A DNA stretch of 5,183 bases, from positions 1 through 5,183 of the forward strand of contig CALMXV010000483.1 in assembly GCA_937871155.1 (NCBI GenBank), written 5' to 3'. Source of the stretch: an uncultured Taibaiella sp. (lineage in GTDB: Bacteria > Bacteroidota > Bacteroidia > Chitinophagales > Chitinophagaceae). The notes below the pieces were generated by a model. The model searched no databases. It saw only the letters and a list, made by a program, of their open reading frames with translations, and was not told the origin of the DNA. The position numbers and the translations under genes were made by a program. Shown here piece after piece: positions 1-5,183 of this stretch (positions within the stretch are counted from its first letter, which is position 1; every line of letters starts with the position of its first letter).

Positions 1-280
1 TACTTGAGATTAGTTCAGGTGATAGTACCTCATCGGCATCAATGGAAAGTACCCAATCATGTAACGCATGAGCATCAGCAAAGTTTTTTTGTGTAACATA
101 GCCCTTAAATGGCTCTACAAGTACACGTGCACCAAAGCTTTCTGCGATAGCTACGGTAGCATCTGTTGAACCACTATCTACTACAAGAATATCATCTGCT
201 ATAACCTTTGCAGCAGCAAGGCATCGAGCAAGATTTTTTTCTTCATTTAAGGTGATAACAACTACACTAAGGTTTATCAT
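1..280 (-). CDS. Family 2 glycosyltransferase, WaaE/KdtX-like (N-terminal part, runs off left edge)
   Basis: Translating the minus strand from the ATG at 280-278 gives 93 codons open to the window edge. The protein begins MINLSVVVITLNEEKNLARC, the usual first beta strand and TLNEE motif of GT2 enzymes. It continues with VVDSGSTDAT at about 33-42 (nucleotide-sugar binding), QKNFA at 64-68, and W-V-L-S-I-D-A-D-E at 76-84, where D81-A-D83 is the metal-binding DxD. The QKNFA plus WxLxIDADE combination is typical of the WaaE/KdtX (beta-1,4-glucosyltransferase) branch, whose members add a sugar to lipopolysaccharide core or another surface glycan at the cytoplasmic side of the inner membrane. That family assignment comes from motif recognition. 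The acceptor and donor cannot be told from the fragment, and the C-terminal half lies outside. It is 52 bp downstream of RR1 on the same strand, so it could be co-transcribed with it, but a good -7 box sits in the gap. No link with the signalling genes is evident. Confidence 0.9.
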   Translation of the reverse strand, partial: MINLSVVVITLNEEKNLARCLAAAKVIADDILVVDSGSTDATVAIAESFGARVLVEPFKGYVTQKNFADAHALHDWVLSIDADEVLSPELISS

Positions 281-293
281 AAGTTAGCAGTTG

Positions 294-301
294 CAAAACT
301 A
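294..301 (-). promoter_or_regulatory. Candidate Bacteroidota -7 element for the glycosyltransferase
   Basis: On the minus strand this reads TAGTTTTG, a full match to TAnnTTTG. It lies 13 bases before the ATG at 280, which would give a very short leader. The best upstream TTG (plus-strand CAA at 326-328) is 24 bp away, slightly longer than the usual spacing of about 17-23, so the -33 part is weak. An eight-base degenerate motif can occur by chance in AT-rich DNA. If real, the glycosyltransferase has its own promoter and need not depend on RR1 transcription. Confidence 0.35.
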
Positions 302-332
302 AGGACATATCAACAGAGGGTAAAGCAAAAAA

Positions 333-794
333 TTAGGATAATAGTTTTTGGCGAAGCAGAAACTCTAATTGATCGTTGGTAACAATTAATTTATCCGTAG
401 TGTCTTTATCTTCTTTATGTTGTTTGTAAATTTCAAATGCTTTGAGAATAGTACTTTCCAACTCTTCTTCATTCCAAGGTTTACTTAGGTAATGATAGAT
501 TTTTCCTTTATTTACCGCATCTATTACGGCGTTTAAATCTGCATAACCAGTAAGTAAGATACGCATTGGGTCGGGATGCTTTTCGAGAATACTAACCAAA
601 AATTCTACCCCAGTCATCTCTGGCATACGCTGGTCGGTAATGATAATATGGATATCATTTTCATCTAAAATTTTTATGGCCTCCTTACCACTTTCAGCAG
701 TAAAGATTTTAAATTTCAAACGAAATGTAGCTTTAAATGAAATGAGATTGTTCACTTCATCATCAACATACAGTATATTGATTTTATCTCCCAT
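333..794 (-). CDS. REC-only two-component response regulator (RR1)
   Basis: This 153-aa protein is a single receiver domain with a short helical tail. Visible motifs are the acidic pair D11-D12 in LYVDDE, the phospho-acceptor D54 in TDQRMPEMTG, the switch threonine T82 in LLTGYAD, and the conserved lysine K105 in LSKPW. All catalytic residues are therefore present. DQRMP...TGY...KPW is the style of receivers related to HupR/HoxA and RpfG. After about residue 125 there is only a charged stretch ending LEFLLRQKLLS, likely an amphipathic or coiled-coil helix. No DNA-binding, GGDEF, EAL or HD-GYP domain is present, so output must be by protein contact or phosphotransfer. The ATG at 794-792 fits, since the domain begins eight residues later. 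It is divergent from the ThiF-GNAT-kinase operon across 95 bp and is paralogous to RR2 at the operon's other end, which makes the same kinase its likely partner (inference). Confidence 0.93.
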   Translation of the reverse strand: MGDKINILYVDDEVNNLISFKATFRLKFKIFTAESGKEAIKILDENDIHIIITDQRMPEMTGVEFLVSILEKHPDPMRILLTGYADLNAVIDAVNKGKIYHYLSKPWNEEELESTILKAFEIYKQHKEDKDTTDKLIVTNDQLEFLLRQKLLS

Positions 795-815
795 CGTAGT
801 TGAGTAAAGTTATAT

Positions 816-823
816 TATTTTTG
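816..823 (+). promoter_or_regulatory. Candidate -7 element of the ThiF-GNAT-kinase-RR2 operon
   Basis: TATTTTTG is a full match to the Bacteroidota consensus TAnnTTTG. It lies 66 bases before the ATG at 890, implying a leader of roughly 55-60 nt. No TTG stands at the usual 17-23 bp upstream. The nearest, at 800-802, leaves only 13 bp, so the -33 element is poor and the promoter might need an activator. It sits between the two arms of the inverted repeat at 796-838. Confidence 0.4.
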
Positions 824-825
824 AG

Positions 826-833
826 AAAACTTA
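826..833 (-). promoter_or_regulatory. Candidate -7 element for RR1
   Basis: The minus strand reads TAAGTTTT, which matches TAnnTTTG at all but the last base. It is 31 bases from the RR1 ATG and would place the transcript start about 20-25 nt before the gene. No clear TTG at -33 was found. It overlaps the right arm of the inverted repeat, so a protein bound there would be expected to affect RR1 transcription too. Confidence 0.25.
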
Positions 834-889
834 ACTACTAAGCTTCTAGAATTGAGCTTGAAGGTAAAAAATTATATCAATTATTTACT

Positions 890-1975
890 ATGAATAGAAA
901 CATATTGTACACTCCCAATCAACCTGAAGACGTTCAACCGTTAATTTTTAAAACCACAGACAAATCATATAAAAAGTTTTGTGAGAATTTACCAGTTTCG
1001 ATGATTATAGTGGATGAAATAGAAGCACAATTAAAAGGATTGATTAAAAGTAGAAACCCTTCCCAAAAATTTACTGATGAAGATTGGCAAATGATACTTC
1101 CTGAATTTTTAGGGGCAACTCATCTTGACGATTATGGAGTTTGGGTGTATTATCCTTGGCTCAACAAGCTCGTTCATTTGTTGGATGAAGAAGAGTTTAT
1201 TGAGCTACGCACTAATAGAAATAAATATAAACTCACTCAAGAAGAGCAAGCCGTACTTAGAACCAAAAAAGTAGGTGTGATTGGCTTGTCCGTAGGTCAT
1301 GCTATTGCCACTTCAATGGCTATGGAACGTGTCTGTGGTGCCATGCATTTAGCAGATTTTGATGAGTTGGAATTGAGTAATTTGAATAGAATTAGAACAG
1401 GAGTTCAAAACTTGGGGTTGAAAAAAACTACAATTGCGGCACGAGAAATTGCCGAGATTGACCCCTTTATCAAAGTAACTATTTATAGTGAGGGGATACA
1501 AGACTATAATATGGAATCATTCTTTACCAATGAAAGCACGATAGATTTATTGGTAGAAGTCTGTGATGGAATTGAACAAAAGATAGCCAGTCGGTTGATG
1601 GCTAAGGAGCTAAGAATTCCGGTGGTGATGGATACCAATGATAGAGGGATGATAGATATTGAACGATTTGACCTTGAACCTCAACGCCCTTTGTTGCATG
1701 GTTTAGCGGCGGGATTAACACCTGAAACTCTAGCAAATCAAACGATGGAAGAACGTATTAATACAGTCATGAGAATTGTAGATTTCGAAAATACTTCAGA
1801 TAAACTTAAATATTCCATGAATGAAATAGGGAAAACGATTAGTAGTTGGCCACAGTTAGCTTCGTCTGTTTTATTAGGTGGTGCTGTGACCACGGATGTT
1901 GTAAGAAGAGTTTTTTTGAATGAATTAAAAAGTTCCGGAAGGTTTTATGTAGATTTAGACCAATTAATTCAATAA
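890..1975 (+). CDS. ThiF/E1-like adenylyltransferase with N-terminal extension (Rv1355c-type ThiF domain)
   Basis: This 361-aa cytoplasmic protein has two parts. Residues 1-120 are an unrecognised extension containing the aromatic patch YGVWVYYPW at 82-90. From about 124 there is a ThiF/MoeB/E1 Rossmann domain: VGVIGLSVG at 128-136 is the nucleotide loop, LADFDELELSNLNR at 154-167 the signature E1 motif, K178/K179 fall at the conserved lysine, and VEVCDG at 222-227 supplies D226, matching the Mg-binding aspartate of MoeB. E1-like enzymes adenylate a carboxylate, usually the C-terminus of a ubiquitin-like protein or a peptide. The ATP site looks intact, but there are no CxxC zinc pairs and only three cysteines (31, 149, 225), so a MoeB/ThiF-like thiol step is doubtful. 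The motifs resemble the ThiF half of Rv1355c-type proteins, which as I recall also carry a nitroreductase-like half that is absent here. No ubiquitin-like or peptide partner is visible. It is first in the operon, with no Shine-Dalgarno sequence before the ATG and 33 bp to the next gene. The substrate is unknown. Confidence 0.85.
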   Translation: MNRNILYTPNQPEDVQPLIFKTTDKSYKKFCENLPVSMIIVDEIEAQLKGLIKSRNPSQKFTDEDWQMILPEFLGATHLDDYGVWVYYPWLNKLVHLLDEEEFIELRTNRNKYKLTQEEQAVLRTKKVGVIGLSVGHAIATSMAMERVCGAMHLADFDELELSNLNRIRTGVQNLGLKKTTIAAREIAEIDPFIKVTIYSEGIQDYNMESFFTNESTIDLLVEVCDGIEQKIASRLMAKELRIPVVMDTNDRGMIDIERFDLEPQRPLLHGLAAGLTPETLANQTMEERINTVMRIVDFENTSDKLKYSMNEIGKTISSWPQLASSVLLGGAVTTDVVRRVFLNELKSSGRFYVDLDQLIQ

Positions 1976-2008
1976 TACCCTATAATCCCTTAGCCAAAAA
2001 ATGAAACG

Positions 2009-2713
2009 ATGCTAACCATTCGGGTATTTAGAGCCATTGATGATTTAACGTCCTGTGAAAAATTTGCGGAAGGCCATGCAAATGTGCTGAAAGATTATGG
2101 AGTGACAAAGGTAACATCTGCGAGAACCGATTGGTTTCACAATCCGGGGGTGTATGTAGTTTTGGTCATTGATAACGAGACAGGCTTAGTAGTTGGAGGA
2201 GAAAGAATTCATTTAGTGTCCCCTGGTTTTTATTTACCTATCCAAGAAGCAGTAGCCATAGTGGAGCCCAAAGTACATACGTTAGTGGAACATTATGCGA
2301 ATAACAAAATTACCGGAGAAATTTGCGGACTGTGGAATTCAAAATCCATAGCAGGAAAAGGGGTAAGTATGTTTCTTACCAAAATGGGTGTAGCCATAGC
2401 CCGTCAAATAGGTATGGATAGCTTATTTGTATTATGTGCACCTTACACGGTGAAGATGTGCCAAGACTCCGGCTTTGAAATTGAAACCTCTATCGGCAAT
2501 GAAGGAAGATTCGTATATCCCAAATTAGACCTTATAGCCACCGCCTTAGTAGTAAAAGACCTACACAATATATCCCCCCAATCCCAATTCTATGAAGAGA
2601 TTATTGATTTTTATGACAAACCCATTAGTCAGGCGACCGTGTTGGGAGAAAAAGGAGAAACCATTGTGCAATACAATATCACTCTCACTTCCGCTTCCAA
2701 ACCAGTTAAATGA
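2009..2713 (+). CDS. GNAT-fold acyltransferase-like protein
   Basis: This 234-aa soluble protein has a GNAT-like pattern. A strand at 48-55 (VYVVLVID) is followed by GGERIHLV at 63-70, a helical stretch, then EICGLWNS at 104-111 and SIAGKGVS at 113-120. The latter fits the GxG acyl-CoA/ACP pyrophosphate loop (usually Q/RxxGxG/A), with serine in the Q/R place. A helix at 121-134 and IGMDSLFVLCAP then ...CQDSGFEI at 134-158 complete motif A/B-like elements. The strand order and the E-(I/V)-x-G-L-W segment recall N-acyltransferases of the LuxI/FeeM fold group more than small-substrate acetyltransferases; this is recognition of form, not a confirmed hit. The last 50 residues form a tail of unknown role. 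The start at 2009 is chosen because the ATG at 2001 leads to a stop after four codons and the fold begins at MLTIRVFRAI. Its TGA overlaps the kinase ATG (ATGA), giving translational coupling. Donor, acceptor and product are unknown. Co-location with an E1-like enzyme suggests a two-enzyme modification step. Confidence 0.75.
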   Translation: MLTIRVFRAIDDLTSCEKFAEGHANVLKDYGVTKVTSARTDWFHNPGVYVVLVIDNETGLVVGGERIHLVSPGFYLPIQEAVAIVEPKVHTLVEHYANNKITGEICGLWNSKSIAGKGVSMFLTKMGVAIARQIGMDSLFVLCAPYTVKMCQDSGFEIETSIGNEGRFVYPKLDLIATALVVKDLHNISPQSQFYEEIIDFYDKPISQATVLGEKGETIVQYNITLTSASKPVK

Positions 2714-4884
2714 CTAGAAAACAACTTTTAAATTTTTTAGTAGTCCTCTTATATTCTTTTAATGCAAAGGCATTAAGCACGGATACTATTTTTACTAAAG
2801 ACAAGTTCAACGCTTATATAGGATTACAGTCTGAGGTTTTAATAGATGACTCGGATACGATGACTTTGCAAGATGTTATCAATTCTCCATTGCTACAAAA
2901 ATCAACCACTTTGGTATCAAATCTTGGTGCGGGCTTTGGTACGGCATGGATTCAGTTTGTAATACATAACAACATCCCAGAACAAGATTATATACTCAAT
3001 ATAGAAAACTCTTTTTTACAGAATGTAACACTATATAATGTTAGCTCTAATGGTCAGCTTATTTATAAAGATAGTGTTTCGAAAGATCTTCCTTTTTGGG
3101 AAAGAAAATCAAAAGTATCCAATCCATTTTTTCAAATTAATATCCCACCAGGCACCTCTAAGAAATACTTACTAAAGATAAAAAGCCCTACACAACTAAT
3201 CGTTCCGATAAGGCTTGGAACCATGGAAGGGGCTCTGTTTTATGAATTGATGAAAGCAATTCTTAGAGGAATTTATTTTGGAGTGGTGCTGGGCATTATG
3301 TTTTATAATCTCTTTATCTATTATAGCACCAAGGATAAAAGCTATTTATATTTTATCTTTTACATGGTTTCAGTAGGGCTGGTGCAACTAAGTATTACCG
3401 GTTATGGCTTTAAGTATTTATGGCCTTTTGCCCCCAACTTTGAAAAGCTTTCACTATTTATTTTCCCTACACTTACTACCATCAGTTCCATAGGCTTTAC
3501 TCGATATTTTCTTTACGTTAAAGACTACTTACCCCGATTTAATAAGGTTTTATCAGGTATCAACTTGCTCTACATTTTACTAACCTTAAATGCATTTTGG
3601 GGCAATCAAGTAATCAGCTACAATCTTTTAAACATTTTAGGACTTCCTCTAGCACTGATGCTTATAGGGGCAGGTGTTTATATCTGGACCAAACATCGTT
3701 ACCGACCGGCTTTAGTCTTCTTGATAGCTTGGGCATTATTCCTTGTGAGTGTCATCGTTTTTGTATTGAAAGATGTAGGTGTATTACCTTATAATCTAAT
3801 TACCATTTCCTCCCTACAACTAGGTTCCGGAGCAACCATTATCCTACTTTCTATAGCCGTAGCCGATAAGATAAACTTGTATAAGATGCAGAAAGAAAAC
3901 TTTCAACGACAAGCTATAGATACCGCTAAAGAAAATGAACGAATCTTGAAAGAGCAAAATGTAGTCTTAGAAACCAATGTAAAAGAACGAACGAAAGAAC
4001 TACAATCTTCCAACTTACATCTAGAAAAAACATTAAAAGAACTCAAAGAAACAGAACTCTATCTCGTGGAGTCAGAGAAGATGGCTTCATTAGGACAATT
4101 AACTGCCGGCATCGCACATGAAATCAATAATCCAATTAACTTTGTTACCTCCAATGTAAATCCTTTAAGAAGAGATATTGAAGTAATAAAAGATATTGTA
4201 GCTAAAATTGAAATGATTGGATTGCAAGAAAGCAGTAATGAGGAGAAGTTAGCTTTGATAAAAGGCTTAAAGGAAGAAGAGGAATATGATTACATAATTA
4301 AAGAAATTGAGTTTCTTTTAAAAGGAATTCAAGAAGGTGCCTCAAGAACATCAGAAATTGTAAAAGGACTTAGACTTTTTTCACGATTAGATGAAGACAG
4401 TATCAAACTGGTAAATATAAACGAGGGATTAGACGCCACCTTAACGATAATTAATAACTTGCTTCAAGATAAAATAACCGTCACGCGCCATTATGATGAA
4501 AATGCCCTAATAGAATGCTATCCGGGTAAGTTGAATCAGGTTTTTCTAAACACCTTAACAAATGCTGTTCACGCTATTCAAGAACGATGGAAGCAAGAAC
4601 CCAAAGGAAGTATTACCATAGAAACAAAAAGAACAGAAGATAAATTTATCGTTACTTTTAAAGACAATGGAATAGGAATGACAGAAGAGACAAAGAAAAA
4701 ATTATTTGAGCCTTTTTTTACTACCAAACAAGTAGGTGTAGGCACGGGCTTAGGCTTATCAATATCATGGAATACGATTATGAAGCATAATGGAGATATT
4801 CAAGTTGATACCCAATACGGTGAAGGAACCTCATTCTCCTATATACTGCCTATTCATGCATCTAAAAACGAGATAACTGATTGA
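2710..4884 (+). CDS. 7TMR-DISM membrane sensor histidine kinase
   Basis: This 724-aa sensor kinase starts with a hydrophobic signal peptide (about 1-21, ending SFNAKA). Residues 28-170 form a periplasmic domain of the 7TMR-DISMED2 type, with the characteristic AWIQFVIHN at 79-87; such jelly-roll domains are predicted to bind carbohydrates or similar ligands. About 183-385 is the seven-helix 7TMR-DISM membrane region (GIYFGVVLGIMFYNLFIYYS begins it), followed by a coiled coil at 390-455. The DHp helix carries the phospho-accepting H470 in GQLTAGIAHEINNP. The DHp hairpin is unusually long, its second helix being near 539-559 (GASRTSEIVKGLRLFSR). The ATPase domain has the N box around N614/N618, G1 DNGIG at 652-656, F box FEPFFTTK at 666-673 and G2 GTGLGL at 678-683. 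All residues for autophosphorylation are present. Its ATG overlaps the previous gene's stop by four bases, and RR2 follows at once, so RR2 is the expected partner. The ligand is unknown. Confidence 0.95.
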   Translation: MTRKQLLNFLVVLLYSFNAKALSTDTIFTKDKFNAYIGLQSEVLIDDSDTMTLQDVINSPLLQKSTTLVSNLGAGFGTAWIQFVIHNNIPEQDYILNIENSFLQNVTLYNVSSNGQLIYKDSVSKDLPFWERKSKVSNPFFQINIPPGTSKKYLLKIKSPTQLIVPIRLGTMEGALFYELMKAILRGIYFGVVLGIMFYNLFIYYSTKDKSYLYFIFYMVSVGLVQLSITGYGFKYLWPFAPNFEKLSLFIFPTLTTISSIGFTRYFLYVKDYLPRFNKVLSGINLLYILLTLNAFWGNQVISYNLLNILGLPLALMLIGAGVYIWTKHRYRPALVFLIAWALFLVSVIVFVLKDVGVLPYNLITISSLQLGSGATIILLSIAVADKINLYKMQKENFQRQAIDTAKENERILKEQNVVLETNVKERTKELQSSNLHLEKTLKELKETELYLVESEKMASLGQLTAGIAHEINNPINFVTSNVNPLRRDIEVIKDIVAKIEMIGLQESSNEEKLALIKGLKEEEEYDYIIKEIEFLLKGIQEGASRTSEIVKGLRLFSRLDEDSIKLVNINEGLDATLTIINNLLQDKITVTRHYDENALIECYPGKLNQVFLNTLTNAVHAIQERWKQEPKGSITIETKRTEDKFIVTFKDNGIGMTEETKKKLFEPFFTTKQVGVGTGLGLSISWNTIMKHNGDIQVDTQYGEGTSFSYILPIHASKNEITD

Positions 4885-4886
4885 TT

Positions 4887-5183
4887 TTGGAAAACACAAA
4901 CAAAATAAAAGTTCTATTTATAGATGATGAAGTCAACAATTTGGTAGGCTTTAAAGCTTCTTTTCGAAAAGATTTTGAAGTGTTACTAGCTGGCTCAGCC
5001 CATGAAGGACTACAAATGGTCAATGAACATCCCGACCTTCATGTAATTATTTGTGATCAAAGGATGCAGGATATGACTGGGGTAGATTTTTTTGAAAAGA
5101 TAGTCTTAACACATCCCGATCCGGTGCGCATCTTAGCGACAGGTTATACAGATATAGAAGCAGTGGTTAATGCCATCAACAAA
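4887..5183 (+). CDS. REC-only response regulator RR2 (N-terminal part, runs off right edge)
   Basis: The frame is open to the window end for 99 codons from TTG 4887 (protein MENTNKIKVLFIDDE...). There is no in-frame ATG before the receiver domain. An in-frame stop at 4878-4880 limits the start to TTG 4881, which would overlap the kinase stop as TTGA, ATT 4884 or TTG 4887. I prefer 4887 because it gives the same leader length as RR1 to within two residues. Receiver residues (numbered from 4887) are D13-D14, phospho-acceptor D57 in CDQRMQDMTG, and switch T85 in LATGYTD. The conserved lysine and the C-terminus lie outside, so an output domain cannot be excluded. About 48 of 92 residues match RR1 by hand alignment, with one indel. 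Q61 replaces the proline usual after DQRM. It sits directly behind the kinase, is probably co-translated with it, and is its likely phosphorylation target. Confidence 0.9.
   Translation, partial: MENTNKIKVLFIDDEVNNLVGFKASFRKDFEVLLAGSAHEGLQMVNEHPDLHVIICDQRMQDMTGVDFFEKIVLTHPDPVRILATGYTDIEAVVNAINK

Larger units (their letters stand above)
796..838. repeat. Inverted repeat in the divergent promoter region, possible operator
   Basis: The arms are GTAGTTGAGT at 796-805 and ACTTAACTAC at 829-838. Nine of ten positions are complementary, and the remaining one would be a G-U pair in the plus-strand RNA. Arm centres are about 33 bp apart, close to three helical turns. The 23-bp spacer is AT-rich and contains the TATTTTTG box. 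The geometry suits a dyad operator bound by a dimeric regulator or pair of dimers acting on both divergent units. No DNA-binding protein is encoded in the window, and a chance repeat is possible. Confidence 0.35.

Noticed and set aside
281..332. Possible terminator between RR1 and the glycosyltransferase
   Set aside because: Only four-base stems (such as TTAG/CTAA) can be drawn and no T-tract follows on the minus strand, so I see no intrinsic terminator and cannot say whether transcription stops here.
333..420. A DNA-binding or enzymatic output domain at the C-terminus of RR1
   Set aside because: The residues after about 125 are too few (under 30) and are charged and helical, with no helix-turn-helix or cyclic-di-GMP motif.
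840..859. AAGCT/AGCTT short hairpin in the operon leader
   Set aside because: Five pairs and a 10-base loop, with no T-run, so it is neither a terminator nor a convincing regulatory stem.
850..882. AATTGA/TCAATT 6-bp inverted repeat before the ThiF-like gene
   Set aside because: Only six AT-rich pairs with a 21-base loop and no extension on either side, which is expected by chance in this composition.
1976..2008. Possible internal promoter or small gene between the ThiF-like and GNAT-like genes
   Set aside because: The 33 bases contain no TAnnTTTG box, and the ATG at 2001 is followed by a stop after four codons.
3597..3794. A 65-codon open frame on the plus strand inside the kinase gene
   Set aside because: It is out of frame with the kinase, lies wholly within its membrane-region coding sequence, shows no domain, and has no separate translation signal. 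It is a shadow of the real gene.

Overview
The window is AT-rich, with weak or absent Shine-Dalgarno sequences and short perfect matches to TAnnTTTG (the Bacteroidota -7 promoter element) upstream of genes. Together with a 7TMR-DISM histidine kinase and REC-only response regulators, this points to a member of the Bacteroidota (Cytophagales, Chitinophagales or Flavobacteriales type). I cannot name the genus from the sequence alone.

Layout. Bases 1-280, minus strand: the first 93 codons of a family 2 glycosyltransferase of the WaaE/KdtX kind, which runs off the left edge. Bases 333-794, minus strand: a complete REC-only response regulator (RR1). Bases 795-889: a 95-bp divergent intergenic region that appears to hold promoters in both directions and an inverted repeat. 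Bases 890-4884, plus strand: a tight operon of three genes, namely a ThiF/E1-like adenylyltransferase (361 aa), a GNAT-fold acyltransferase-like protein (234 aa) and a 7TMR-DISM sensor histidine kinase (724 aa). From about 4887 to the right edge: a second REC-only response regulator (RR2), starting at TTG, immediately after the kinase stop and cut by the window end.

How the genes may work together. The kinase and RR2 are adjacent, nearly or actually overlapping, and form a plausible phosphorelay pair. RR1, across the divergent promoter, is a paralog of RR2 with about half of aligned residues identical, and could be a second output or a phosphate sink for the same kinase. The two enzymes upstream of the kinase are the unusual part. 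A carboxylate-activating E1-like enzyme and an acyltransferase-like protein are translated just ahead of a membrane receptor kinase; the second is coupled to it through an ATGA overlap. An attractive but unproven reading is that the enzymes make or modify a small molecule that the kinase senses, or that their activity is an output under the kinase. The glycosyltransferase looks like a separate surface-polysaccharide function.

There are no RNA genes, CRISPR arrays, insertion sequences or gene-free stretches over 300 bases.
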